Of a DNA stretch of 64,000 bases, positions 41,698-50,143 are shown piece by piece (the first letter of the stretch is position 1; every line of letters starts with the position of its first letter). Under the pieces are notes generated by a model, which was not told the DNA's origin, searched no databases, and saw only the letters and a list, made by a program, of their open reading frames with translations. The DNA lies in NCBI RefSeq assembly GCF_013409045.1, contig NZ_JACCBT010000001.1, forward strand, positions 8,410,669 to 8,474,668, given 5' to 3'. The translations under genes were made by a program, and so were the position numbers. This DNA is from Actinomadura citrea (GTDB taxonomy: Bacteria > Actinomycetota > Actinomycetes > Streptosporangiales > Streptosporangiaceae).

Positions 41698-42650
41698 CGG
41701 GAGGCCACCTTCTCGTGGGTCGTGCCGGTGAGGGCGAGGAAGACGTCGTCCAGATCGGGGGTGTGCACGGACAGCTCGCCGACCTCGACCGACGCCGCCT
41801 CCAGCCGTCCGAGCAGCGCCCGCAGGGAGGCGACGCCGCCGTCCCCGGGCACCTGCAGGGCGAGCGCGTCGTCGTCCCGCGTCACCGAGCCGAGCGTGCG
41901 CGCCGCCGCGTCGAGCGCCGCCAGGTCGGCGAACCGCAGCCGGACGTGCCCGCCCGGCACGAGCCGCTTCAGCTCGTCCGAGGTTCCCTCGGCGACCAGC
42001 CGGCCGCCGTCCAGCACCGCGATCCGGTCGGCGAGATGGTCGGCCTCCTCCAGGTACTGCGTCGTCAGGAAGATCGTCACACCGCCCCTGACCAGGCCGC
42101 GGATGATCTCCCACATGGTCCGCCGGCTGCGCGGGTCGAGCCCGGTCGTCGGCTCGTCCAGAAAGATGATCTGCGGGCCGCCGATCAGCGTCATGGCGAT
42201 GTCGAGCCGCCGGCGCATCCCGCCCGAGTAGGCGGCCGCCTTCTTGTTCGCCGCCTCCACCAGGTCGAACCGCTCCAGCATCGCGTCGGCGGCCCTCCGC
42301 CCGGCGACCTTGCCGAGCCGGTGCAGGTCCGCCATGAGGATCAGGTTCTCCCGTCCCGTCAGCAGCCCGTCCACCGCCGAGTACTGCCCGGTCACGCCGA
42401 TCGCCCGGCGCACCCCGTCGGGGTCCCTGCGCAGGTCCCGCCCCGCGACGCTGACCTCGCCGCCGTCCGCGCGGATCAGCGTGGACAGGATGCGCACCGC
42501 CGTCGTCTTCCCCGCCCCGTTGGGCCCGAGCAGCGAGAAGACGGTCCCCCGCGGCACCTCGAAGTCGATCCCGTCGAGGACGGTCTTGTCCCCGAACGCC
42601 TTGCGCAGCCCGGCCACCTGGATGGCCGTCTGCCGTGCCTCGATGTTCAT
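41694..42650 (-). CDS. ABC exporter ATP-binding protein (DrrA-like)
   Basis: 318 residues. Walker A GPNGAGKTT (42-50), signature SGGMRRRLDIA, Walker B IIFLDEPTTGLDP, and the DrrA C-terminal domain (about 215-318, ending LDDVFLALTGTTHEK). With the permease it forms a drug or lipid exporter of the DrrAB class. ATG at 42650. The upstream gap of 132 bases holds a perfect CCGGCT/AGCCGG hairpin at 42693-42706. Confidence 0.94.
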   Translation of the reverse strand: MNIEARQTAIQVAGLRKAFGDKTVLDGIDFEVPRGTVFSLLGPNGAGKTTAVRILSTLIRADGGEVSVAGRDLRRDPDGVRRAIGVTGQYSAVDGLLTGRENLILMADLHRLGKVAGRRAADAMLERFDLVEAANKKAAAYSGGMRRRLDIAMTLIGGPQIIFLDEPTTGLDPRSRRTMWEIIRGLVRGGVTIFLTTQYLEEADHLADRIAVLDGGRLVAEGTSDELKRLVPGGHVRLRFADLAALDAAARTLGSVTRDDDALALQVPGDGGVASLRALLGRLEAASVEVGELSVHTPDLDDVFLALTGTTHEKVASR

Positions 42651-42692
42651 GCCCCGAAGCGTGCGCGCCCCCGCCTACAGCCCGCTTTCACC

Positions 42693-42706
42693 CCGGCTTC
42701 AGCCGG
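42693..42706. promoter_or_regulatory. Small perfect hairpin upstream of drrA-like gene
   Basis: CCGGCT-TC-AGCCGG, flanked by CTTTCA (42685-42690) and TGAAAG (42717-42722), a second inverted pair. Could be an operator for the exporter or the tail terminator of the hydrolase gene upstream. Confidence 0.35.
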
Positions 42707-42782
42707 TCCGGCCGCCTGAAAGTCACCAGGTCAGCGCCGCGGGCCCAGTCCCGGGACGAGCCTTGCGAGAACGTGACCGCCG

Positions 42783-43541
42783 TCAGGCGGGGGGCAGTTC
42801 GGCGGCGAAGAGCGCGCGGACGCGGGACCAGGAGTCTTCGGCGGCGGCCTTGTCGTAGGGCTCGCGGCCGGGGAAGAAGAAGGCGTGCCTGGCGCCCGGG
42901 TAGACGACCTCCTCGTGCCGGACGCCGGCCGCGGTGAGCCCGGCGGCGATCTGCTCGCGCTGCTCCGCGTCGATGACGTGGTCCAGCTCGGCGAAGAACA
43001 TGACGACGCGGGCGCCGATCTCCCCGGCGGCGTCCAGGAGGGGGTCCGGACGGCTCAGCGCGGTGCCCGCGAACGGCAGCCAGCCGGGGTAGTAGATCGC
43101 GGCCGCGGCGAGGTCGAGGCGGGTGGCGGCGAAGAACGCGACGTGGCCGCCCAGGCTGAAGCCGAGGACCCCGGCCTTCCCGGTGGCGTCCTCGTGCTCC
43201 CGGACGTGGGCGAGGCAGGCGCGCAGGTCGGCCTCGACGCCGTCGCGGGTCAGCCGCGCCAGCAGCCCGAAGGCGCGCTCGCGGTTGGCGTCGCTCTCGG
43301 CCATGCCGTGCGCGGTGTCCGCGCCGAGGCGGTGGTAGAGGTCGGGGGCGATGGCGACGTGGCCGAGGGCGGCGACCTGCCGGGCGACGTCGCGGACCTC
43401 GCCGGTCAGGCCCCACAGCTCCGCGCAGACGAGGACCGGCGGGTAGGCGCCGGGCTCCGCCGGACGGGCCACGAACGCGGTCATCGGCGCGGTGCCGTGC
43501 ACCACGATCTCGATCTCCTGTGTGCTGATTTCTCGCGACAT
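42783..43541 (-). CDS. Dienelactone hydrolase family protein
   Basis: 252-residue alpha/beta hydrolase. Nucleophile elbow GFSLGGH (about residue 124) has Ser in place of the Cys of classical dienelactone hydrolases; Asp in FFAELDHVID and His in GARHAFFFP complete the triad. Substrate unknown. ATG at 43541, 18 bases after the LtrA gene on the same strand. Confidence 0.88.
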   Translation of the reverse strand: MSREISTQEIEIVVHGTAPMTAFVARPAEPGAYPPVLVCAELWGLTGEVRDVARQVAALGHVAIAPDLYHRLGADTAHGMAESDANRERAFGLLARLTRDGVEADLRACLAHVREHEDATGKAGVLGFSLGGHVAFFAATRLDLAAAAIYYPGWLPFAGTALSRPDPLLDAAGEIGARVVMFFAELDHVIDAEQREQIAAGLTAAGVRHEEVVYPGARHAFFFPGREPYDKAAAEDSWSRVRALFAAELPPA

Positions 43542-43559
43542 CTCAACCCCCGCCGTAGA

Positions 43560-44753
43560 TCAACTCGATGATCCTACGTCGGTGGTCGGGCGTCGCGGTG
43601 CCGGGCGGGTGAGGGTGGTGGTGAGGAAGAGGGCCAGGAGCGCGGCTATCAGGAGGAGGGTTCCCGGGATGCCGACGGTGGGGGCGGCGAGGGTCGTGAG
43701 GAGCACCAGGACGGCTGTGGCGACGAGGAGGCCCGGGCGCGCGTTCATGCGCCGCATCGGGGCGTGCAGCACCCACAGCATGACCAGGACGACGGCGACG
43801 GGGATGGTGACGGAGGCGGCGACCAGCCGCGCGCCCGCCTCGATGTGATGGCCGGAGGACGCCACCGCCGTCTCCAGGCCGGCGCCGGTGGCGGCGAGCG
43901 CGGCGAAGACGAAGTAGTGGCCGTATCCCCACAGGAAGGACCGGTCGCGGCGCCGTTCCAGGCCCTCGCCCGCGGGCTCGGAGAAGTAGATCCACCAGAG
44001 CGCGAACAGGATGGCGAGCCCGGCGAGGGCGATCGTGACCAGGGCGCCGCCGACCCCGTGCTCCACGGCGTCCTGCACCGCGTTCGTGGAGGCGAGCACG
44101 CTCTCCCCCAGCAGGATGATCGTGAACAGCCCGTACCGTTCGGCGATGTGGTGCGGGTGCCAGGTCGTCATGCCGGGCCGCTCCGCGATCGGCGGGACGG
44201 ACAGGTCGAGCGCGGCGCACACGAAGAACACCCACATCGGGCCTTGGTCGGGCAGGGCGAGCCGCGCCACCCAGAACACCTGGACGACCGACAGCCCGAT
44301 CGCGTACCGCAGGGCCGTGGCGCGGCCCTCGGGATGTGCTGCGGCCGCCCGCAGCCAGAGGGTGACCAGGCCGACGCGCATGACGAGGTAGCCGATCGTC
44401 ACGGTGGTGAAGTCGCCCCCGAACGCGTCCGGTACTCCCGCCGCGAGGATGAGGACGCCCGCCATCTGCACGAACGTCATGAGCCGGTACGGAACGTCGT
44501 CGGTATCGTAGGCGGAGGCGAACCACGTGAAGTTCATCCACGCCCACCAGATCGCGAAGAACGTCATGAGGAACGGCGCGAGCGAGTCGCCCACGTGGCC
44601 GCTCTCGGTGGCGTGGGCGAGCCGCCCGGCGACCTGGGACACGGCGGCGACGAACGTCAGGTCGAACAGCAGCTCCAGGGGACTGGAGACCCGGTGGGGT
44701 TCGCCCAGGTCGCGAGCGACCATGCGGCTGCGCAGCGGCGGCATGGCGCTCAC
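43560..44753 (-). CDS. Low-temperature-requirement A (LtrA) family membrane protein
   Basis: 397 residues with about eleven membrane segments. The N-terminal PHRVSSPLELLFDLTFVAAV and ERYGLFTIILLGESVLA segments are LtrA signatures. The family is poorly understood and was named from cold growth in Listeria. ATG at 44753. The end lies close to the DLH start, suggesting one transcript. Confidence 0.9.
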   Translation of the reverse strand: MSAMPPLRSRMVARDLGEPHRVSSPLELLFDLTFVAAVSQVAGRLAHATESGHVGDSLAPFLMTFFAIWWAWMNFTWFASAYDTDDVPYRLMTFVQMAGVLILAAGVPDAFGGDFTTVTIGYLVMRVGLVTLWLRAAAAHPEGRATALRYAIGLSVVQVFWVARLALPDQGPMWVFFVCAALDLSVPPIAERPGMTTWHPHHIAERYGLFTIILLGESVLASTNAVQDAVEHGVGGALVTIALAGLAILFALWWIYFSEPAGEGLERRRDRSFLWGYGHYFVFAALAATGAGLETAVASSGHHIEAGARLVAASVTIPVAVVLVMLWVLHAPMRRMNARPGLLVATAVLVLLTTLAAPTVGIPGTLLLIAALLALFLTTTLTRPAPRRPTTDVGSSS

Positions 44754-44774
44754 TCTAGAGCCGCGCCCGGACGG

Positions 44775-45722
44775 TCAGAGAAAGGCGGGGCCCCGGCGCA
44801 GCAGCGTCTCGTAGAGCAGGTGCTGGACCTTCTCCCGCACGTGGTCGGTGATCTCGAAGACCGTCATGGGGTCGTCGGCGGCGTCCGCGTCGTGGCCGTC
44901 CAGCGTCATCGGCTCGCCGAACCGGATCACCCACTTGGACGGGAGCGGGACGAGCCCGGCAGGGCCGAGCAGCGGGAACGTCGGCGTGACCGGGAAGTAG
45001 GGGAGGCCGAGGAGGCGGGCCAGCGGGCGCAGCTCGGCGATCTTGGGGTAGATCTCCTCGGCGCCGACGATGGCGCACGGCACGATCGGGACTCCCGCGC
45101 GCAGCGCGGTGCCGACGAAGCCGCCGCGGCCGAAGCGCTGGAGCTTGTAGCGCTCGGAGAAGGGCTTGCCGACGCCCTTGAAGCCCTCGGGGAAGACGCC
45201 GACCAGCTCGCCCTTGCCGAGCAGGCGGGCGGCGTCGGCCTTGCAGGCGAGCGTGTGGCCGGCCTTGCGGGACAGATGCCCGAGCACGGGGATCTGGTAG
45301 ACGAGGTCGGCGCCGAGCAGGCGGACCTGCCGGTCGGCGTGGTCGTGCAGGGCGACCGACAGCATGAGCGCGTCGAGGGGGATCGTGCCGGAGTGGTTGG
45401 CGACGAGGAGGGCGCCGCCCTCGGGGATGTTGTCCAGGCCGTCGAGCTCGACGCGGAACCAGTGCTCGTAGAGGGCGCGGGCCATCGGCAGCAGGACGGT
45501 GGAGTTGAACTCGGGGTCGAAGCCGAACTCGTCGATCTCGTACTCGCCCGTCAGCCGGCGCCGCAGGAACGCCAGCCCGGACGCCAGGGACCGTTCGAAC
45601 TGGCCTCGCTCGGGCGCCCGGTCATCACCGGGCGGGTCCCCGCCCGGGGCGTCCTCGCGGACCGCGCCGAGCCGGATGACCTGAGCGCCCTCGTCGTCCC
45701 CGGGGTGCGCGTCGTTCATCAT
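44775..45722 (-). CDS. 1-acyl-glycerol-3-phosphate acyltransferase-like protein (PlsC family)
   Basis: 315 residues. The HX4D motif is NHSGTIPLDALM, with GVFPEGFKGVGKPF as the second acyltransferase block. A charged 80-residue N-terminal part precedes the core. Start ATG at 45722 (or the adjacent ATG at 45719) after GAGAGGAGAG. It corresponds in position to Rv0502, next to a galE2-type epimerase gene, a conserved actinobacterial pair thought to act on membrane lipids. Confidence 0.9.
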   Translation of the reverse strand: MMNDAHPGDDEGAQVIRLGAVREDAPGGDPPGDDRAPERGQFERSLASGLAFLRRRLTGEYEIDEFGFDPEFNSTVLLPMARALYEHWFRVELDGLDNIPEGGALLVANHSGTIPLDALMLSVALHDHADRQVRLLGADLVYQIPVLGHLSRKAGHTLACKADAARLLGKGELVGVFPEGFKGVGKPFSERYKLQRFGRGGFVGTALRAGVPIVPCAIVGAEEIYPKIAELRPLARLLGLPYFPVTPTFPLLGPAGLVPLPSKWVIRFGEPMTLDGHDADAADDPMTVFEITDHVREKVQHLLYETLLRRGPAFL

Positions 45723-45754
45723 CTCGGCTCTCCTCTCAGGCGGGTCCAAGCGGC

Positions 45755-46759
45755 TCAGGCCCGTCCCAGCAGGGACGTCAGGCCGCCGCGGACGAAGCCC
45801 CGGGCGGCGGCGAAGTCGGCGAAGGCCGCCTCGGAGCTGTACTTCGGGTGCCAGGCCAGCTCGCGTTCCAGCGCGGTGATGTCGAGGACCCGGCCGTAGG
45901 TCAGCCAGCGCAGCAGCTCCGGCGAGAACCCCGACAGGCCCGCGAAGCGGCGCCCCATGTCGCCGAGGACCGAGATGGACGGCGACGGGACGGGCAGGTA
46001 GGGCCGACCGGCGCGGCGCAGGGCCTGCGACAGCAGCAGCACGCCGTCACCGGCGACGTTGTAGCAGCCGGGGTGGTCCTCGACCGTCATGCGCCGCAGC
46101 ACCTCGACGCCGTCGTCCTCGTGGACGAACTGCAACCGCGGGTCGAACCCGAGCACGGTCGGGACGACCGGCAGGCGCAGGTACCGGGTGAGGGGCGAGT
46201 CGACGCCCGGGCCGAGGAAGTTCGCGAACCGCAGCACCGACACTGCCAGATCGGAGCGGCGCCGCATCAGCCCGCGGACGTAGCCCTCGACCTCGACGGC
46301 GTCCTTGGCGTACCCGGACCTGGGCGCCTCGACGGGCTCGTCCCGCTCGGTGAACACGGCAGGGTCCATCGGGGAGGAGCCGTACACGGCGGCCGACGAC
46401 CGGACGACCAGCTTGCGCATGTCCGGCGAGCGCTGGCAGGCCGCGAGGAGCTGCATCGTCCCGATGACGTTCAGCTCCTTGACCTTCGCCCGCGGAACCG
46501 ACGAGGACGTCACCAGGTTGAGGTGCACCACCGTGTCCACCGCTGCCGACGCGATGATCTTCGCGATGCCGGGCGTGCGGATGTCGACCCGGACGAACTC
46601 GGTGCGGCCGAGCGACTCGGCCGGCGGCACCGTGTCCACCCCGATGACGCGCTCGATGCCCGGATCGGCTTGCAGGGTGTTCGCGACCCGCGCCCCCAGG
46701 AAACGGGAGACGCCCGTGACGAGGACGACACGGGCCGCGGCGGCGGGCATGGACGACAC
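45755..46759 (-). CDS. NAD-dependent epimerase/dehydratase (GalE2-like)
   Basis: 334-residue short-chain dehydrogenase/reductase. Nucleotide loop VTGVSRFLGARV (about 15-26), NVIGT motif and catalytic Tyr-xxx-Lys in SGYAKDAVEVEGYV. Homologous in position to Rv0501. Substrate not evident; nucleotide sugar or lipid-linked sugar. ATG at 46759, 40 bases after the bS22 gene on the same strand. Confidence 0.9.
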   Translation of the reverse strand: MSSMPAAAARVVLVTGVSRFLGARVANTLQADPGIERVIGVDTVPPAESLGRTEFVRVDIRTPGIAKIIASAAVDTVVHLNLVTSSSVPRAKVKELNVIGTMQLLAACQRSPDMRKLVVRSSAAVYGSSPMDPAVFTERDEPVEAPRSGYAKDAVEVEGYVRGLMRRRSDLAVSVLRFANFLGPGVDSPLTRYLRLPVVPTVLGFDPRLQFVHEDDGVEVLRRMTVEDHPGCYNVAGDGVLLLSQALRRAGRPYLPVPSPSISVLGDMGRRFAGLSGFSPELLRWLTYGRVLDITALERELAWHPKYSSEAAFADFAAARGFVRGGLTSLLGRA

Positions 46760-46799
46760 TGGGCCCTACCCCTTCACGGCTGGACGGCCGGTGTGGTCG

Positions 46800-46898
46800 C
46801 TACTTCTTGTTGCGGCGCTGGATGCGCGTCTTCTTCAGAAGCTTGCGGTGCTTCTTCTTGGCCATCCTCTTGCGGCGCTTCTTGATGACAGAGCCCAC
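46800..46898 (-). CDS. Small ribosomal subunit protein bS22 (AURKAIP1/COX24 domain)
   Basis: 32-residue, extremely basic protein: starts MGSVIKKRRKRMAKKKHRKL and ends in KKTRIQRRNKK. This is the actinobacterial bS22 seen in mycobacterial ribosomes, where it stays bound near the decoding region of the 30S. GTG at 46898, TAG at 46802-46800; it is shorter than common gene-finding cut-offs. Flanked by the BldC/excisionase-type HTH gene and the epimerase exactly as Rv0500A-Rv0500B-Rv0501. Confidence 0.93.
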   Translation of the reverse strand: MGSVIKKRRKRMAKKKHRKLLKKTRIQRRNKK

Positions 46899-47269
46899 GG
46901 AACCTCGCTCGGAGTCTCGGGTGATGTGCAGGAGACGGGCGTGCCGCTGGAGAGCGAGTCTCGGTAAGCGCGCACGGTCCGAGGCCCCAGGGTACCGCTG
47001 CGTGGGTGGAGATCATGCCGCGGCCTGCTCCGCGGCCCGGAGACGACCGGCACGGACGGCGGCCGGCACCGCGCGTCGCACGGCGCCGGGCACCGTCCCT
47101 TCCGGGCGGGCGTGGCCGCCGGCCAACGCCCGTCCGTTCGGTGTCCGGACCGTTCTGCCGGTCCTCGTCCTGTTTCCCCAGCTTCGGGACGGTCCCTCGG
47201 GACCCTCCCGACGCCCCCTGCACGGCCGGGTACTGAGTTCGCGGCGGGGTCATGCCCCGCCCCTACCCG
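46899..47269. other. Gap of 371 bases between bS22 and the HTH gene
   Basis: No frame with family resemblance. It presumably holds the bS22 promoter and leader and the HTH gene 3' end; the GAGG at 46903-46906 may serve bS22. No strong hairpin or repeat was seen. Confidence 0.5.
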
Positions 47270-47473
47270 TTATCCGGCTTCGATGTACGCGTCGCGCAGG
47301 TAATCGTGGACGGCCTGCTCGGGAACCCGGAACGAGCGGCCCACGCGGATCGCGGGCAGCTCGCCCGAGTGGACGAGGCGGTAGACGGTCATCTTGGACA
47401 CCCGCATCACCGCCGCCACTTCGGCGACGGTCAGGAACCTGACCTCGCTCAGAGGTCGCTCGCCTGAGGTCAT
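47270..47473 (-). CDS. Excisionase/BldC-type helix-turn-helix DNA-binding protein
   Basis: 67 residues: LTVAEVAAVMRVSKMTVYRL and ELPAIRVGRSFRVPEQAVHD give a MerR-like winged helix close to Rv0500A of Mycobacterium. In spite of the excisionase name, the family is chromosomal and vertically conserved, here beside bS22. ATG at 47473 after AGAGGG; the frame is open ten codons further. Second member of this fold in the window after bldC. Confidence 0.9.
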   Translation of the reverse strand: MTSGERPLSEVRFLTVAEVAAVMRVSKMTVYRLVHSGELPAIRVGRSFRVPEQAVHDYLRDAYIEAG

Positions 47474-47826
47474 CGGACGCCCTCTTCCACACGTGCCGCG
47501 CACCGGCCCTTCGGGTGACTTTGATCACGCACGTGTACTTCCTCCAGCGTAAATCGCGTACCGGCAGTCGCAAGAGGGGAGTTCCGCACATTTCCGTATC
47601 CGACCTGACCGCAGGGTTACAGTGCTGATCCCGTACAGAGGGTGGACGCGACGGTACCGCGCGTGGCGCGACGAACACTTGTTAACCAAAACCACGAAAT
47701 GACCTGCGGTTCCGCAGCGCCAGATGCCCCTCGGCACGCTCATGCGCCTCGTTACGGCAGTCCTGTCACAGGGCGTGACAGGCGAGAAGCCGCCACCCAG
47801 GCGTCCCCCTGGAGCAAGCCCCCGGA
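47474..47826. other. Gap of about 350 bases upstream of the HTH gene
   Basis: Contains the probable minus-strand promoter of the HTH gene in the AT-richer part 47520-47560, and an unusually AT-rich patch at 47680-47705. A perfect inverted repeat lies at 47762-47782. Open frames here look like chance. Confidence 0.5.
47762..47782. repeat. Perfect 8-bp inverted repeat
   Basis: CCTGTCAC-AGGGC-GTGACAGG. Lies 66 bases beyond the phosphatase stop, past a better terminator; may be a regulator site. Confidence 0.5.
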
Positions 47827-47844
47827 GCCGGCCCCCGGGCCGGC
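47827..47844 (-). terminator. Hairpin terminator after the phosphatase gene
   Basis: GCCGGCCC-CC-GGGCCGGC, three bases beyond the stop at 47848. No T run. Confidence 0.55.
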
Positions 47845-47847
47845 GCC

Positions 47848-48735
47848 TCAGCCGGACGGCCGCAGGCCCGCGCGATCAAGGATGTAGGCGGTCAGGGGCG
47901 CGTAGTGGTGCGCGGAGACGCCGTCGTCGAGCGGGACGACCACGTCGATCTTGCCCTCGGCGGCCCCGGCGAACAGCGCCGGGTCGTTACAGTCCGCGAA
48001 CCCCACGGTGTCGATGCCCGCCTGGCCGGCCGCTCCGGCCCAGCCGTGGTCGGCTATGGCCAGATCCGGCCAAATATCTGGTTTAGCTTCCGTATCTTCC
48101 TCGGACCCGCTATCAGCAAGCTCCCTGAGCATGGCCTCCATCGGGCGCGAGTCGTGCGTGTGGTGCGTGCGGAGGTCCTCGCCCTCCAGCATCGCGACGC
48201 CGGGGGCGGCGTGGACGATGCGGCGCAGCTCCGAGCCGCCGTACCCGGCGTCGACCTCGTAGGTCCAGCCGGCCGCGGGCGCCAGCACCCGGCAGCCCGC
48301 GTCCTCCAGCGCCCGCGCGACCGCCTGGTACAGCGGCGTCAGCGCGAACGGATGCCCGGTCGCGAGGATCACGCGCTCCCTGCGCCGGGCCGCGAGGCCG
48401 ATGCGCTCCCCCATCGCCTCCAGCGTGTCGAGCGTGATCTCGGGATCGATGGTGTCGTCCCCGTACAGATGCAGCGGATCGGGGTCGACTCCGCACCGCT
48501 CGACCATCATCTCCAGCACCGACCGCTCCGACCACGACGGCTTCAGTTCCAGGCCGAACTGGTAGGACGGGTCGCCATTGGCCATCCGCCGGTAGTGCAG
48601 CAGGTTGTTCTGGCGCGGCGTGGCCACGTCGCCGGCGATCATCGTGCGGACGAGGTGGGCGCGCAGCTCTTTCCTGGTGGGCACGTCTTTCCTGCTGGGC
48701 ACAGGGCCTCCGGGCGCGGGGGTCGTCTGGTTCAC
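47848..48735 (-). CDS. Actinobacterial phosphatase-family protein
   Basis: 295 residues. Its NNLLHYRRMANGDPSYQFGL and LATGHPFALTPLYQAVARAL segments fit a conserved actinobacterial family annotated only as phosphatase (PF15698 from memory). No classic phosphatase motif is obvious; several His and Asp residues are in conserved-looking places (GVSAHHYAPL). GTG at 48735; 22 bases after the deacetylase stop on the same strand. Confidence 0.65.
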   Translation of the reverse strand: MNQTTPAPGGPVPSRKDVPTRKELRAHLVRTMIAGDVATPRQNNLLHYRRMANGDPSYQFGLELKPSWSERSVLEMMVERCGVDPDPLHLYGDDTIDPEITLDTLEAMGERIGLAARRRERVILATGHPFALTPLYQAVARALEDAGCRVLAPAAGWTYEVDAGYGGSELRRIVHAAPGVAMLEGEDLRTHHTHDSRPMEAMLRELADSGSEEDTEAKPDIWPDLAIADHGWAGAAGQAGIDTVGFADCNDPALFAGAAEGKIDVVVPLDDGVSAHHYAPLTAYILDRAGLRPSG

Positions 48736-48757
48736 GGGCGAAGGGTCCCTGGAGGCT

Positions 48758-49972
48758 TCACTCGTCGGTCATCGGGTCGAGGCCGTGCTCGGGGAACACC
48801 GCGCGGCGCGTCGCCAGCACCGCCTGGTCCACCGGGCTGCTCGGGTCGTAGCCGTCCCCCCACCTGCTGATCTCCACCGTCTCCGTCCCGTCCGTCATGC
48901 GGCGCGGGGCGATCTCCTCGGTCCGCTGCCGGACGAACTCGCGCCACTCGTCCGGGGTCGCGGTGCCGGGCGGGACGGGGCCGCCCGCCGCCTCGGCGAG
49001 CAGGTGCGTCCACGCCCGCGGGACGACCTGGACCAGCTCGTAGCCGCCGCCGCCGGTGAGCACCCACCGGCCGCCGGCCGTCTCGTGCGCCAGCCGGTGC
49101 AGCATCGAGTACGCCGTCCGCTGCCCGTCCACACTGAGGATCAGGTGGGCGAGCGGGTCGAGCGCGTGGCCGTCGGCGCCCTGCTGGGTGACGAGGACGT
49201 CCGGTCGGAACCGGCGCAGCAGCGGCGGGACGATCGCGTCGAACGCGCGCAGCCACGGCCGGTCGCCGGTGCCGGGCGGCAGCGAGATGTTGACCGAGGT
49301 GCCGTCCGCGCCGGTCTCGTCGGGGAAGCCGGTGCCGGGGAACAGCGTCCGCGGGGACTCGTGCAGGCTGATCGTCAGCACGCGCGGGTCGTCGTAGAAG
49401 GCGGCCTGGACGCCGTCGCCGTGGTGGACGTCGATGTCGACGTAGGCGACGCGCTCGGCGCCGTTCTCCAGCAGCCACGCGATCGCGACGGCCGGGTCGT
49501 TGTAGACGCAGAACCCGCTGGCGGCGTCGCTCAGCGCGTGGTGCAGGCCGCCGGAGATGTTCGCGGCGTGCTCGGCGCGGCCCGTCCACACCGCCTCGGC
49601 GGCGGCCACCGACGCGCCCGTGACCAGGGCGGACGCCTCGTGCATGCCGAGGAACACCGGGTTGTCGGGGGTACCGAGGCCGTGCCCGAGCTCCGGCAGC
49701 CCGGTGGCGCCGGAGTGCTTGACCGCCGCGATGTAGGACTCCTCGTGGACGAGCCGGAGCAGCTTGTCGCCCGCGGCCTCGAACGCCGAGACCCGCACGT
49801 TCGGGCGGTCCAGGACCCCGAGCCCGCGGGCGAGCGCCATCGTCAGCTCGACCCGCACGGGGTTCATGGGGTGACCGGGGCCGAAGTCGTAGGAGATGAG
49901 CCGCTCGTCCCAGAAGATCTCCAGCCCGCAGTTCTCGGGATCGGCGGACTGGGACGAATCGGGACTGCTCAT
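48758..49972 (-). CDS. Histone deacetylase/AcuC-family amidohydrolase
   Basis: 404 residues of the arginase-deacetylase fold. Active-site pair in ISGGLHHAL, metal ligands in YVDIDVHHGDGVQAAFY and the catalytic Tyr in TGGGGYELVQV. AcuC-type enzymes remove acetyl groups, e.g. from acetyl-CoA synthetase. ATG at 49972; the frame extends 33 codons without support. Shares its upstream region with a divergent esterase gene and a CRP-like site. Confidence 0.9.
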   Translation of the reverse strand: MSSPDSSQSADPENCGLEIFWDERLISYDFGPGHPMNPVRVELTMALARGLGVLDRPNVRVSAFEAAGDKLLRLVHEESYIAAVKHSGATGLPELGHGLGTPDNPVFLGMHEASALVTGASVAAAEAVWTGRAEHAANISGGLHHALSDAASGFCVYNDPAVAIAWLLENGAERVAYVDIDVHHGDGVQAAFYDDPRVLTISLHESPRTLFPGTGFPDETGADGTSVNISLPPGTGDRPWLRAFDAIVPPLLRRFRPDVLVTQQGADGHALDPLAHLILSVDGQRTAYSMLHRLAHETAGGRWVLTGGGGYELVQVVPRAWTHLLAEAAGGPVPPGTATPDEWREFVRQRTEEIAPRRMTDGTETVEISRWGDGYDPSSPVDQAVLATRRAVFPEHGLDPMTDE

Positions 49973-50074
49973 GGCCTCACGGTATCGCGCAGGGCATGTG
50001 ACCTGGCCCACAGCTCCCGCCTCCGCGGGACGCGGCGCGGCACCCCGCCCGGAAGCCGCCGTCCGCAACATATC

Positions 50075-50090
50075 TGTGACGTGAGTTACA
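50075..50090. promoter_or_regulatory. CRP-like site between acuC-like and esterase genes
   Basis: TGTGACGTGAGTTACA against consensus TGTGA-N6-TCACA: one difference. Located in the 171-base divergent gap. A further ATGCC/GGCAT hairpin follows at about 50090-50106. Confidence 0.45.
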
Positions 50091-50143
50091 TGCCGGAAAC
50101 GGGCATACCTACATCAGGCAGATATCTCCTACGGGGGGTGTGA

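Noticed and set aside
37748..42650. SARP regulator plus DrrAB pump as part of a biosynthetic gene cluster
   Set aside because: No polyketide, peptide, terpene or tailoring enzyme genes lie on either side; the neighbours are housekeeping or general hydrolases.
47270..47473. Excisionase gene as a sign of an integrated mobile element
   Set aside because: No integrase, attachment repeats or phage genes; the gene is the conserved Rv0500A-type neighbour of bS22.
47525..47743. A 72-codon minus-strand frame upstream of the HTH gene
   Set aside because: Cys/Arg-rich, no ribosome site, covers the probable promoter region; composition unlike real neighbours.
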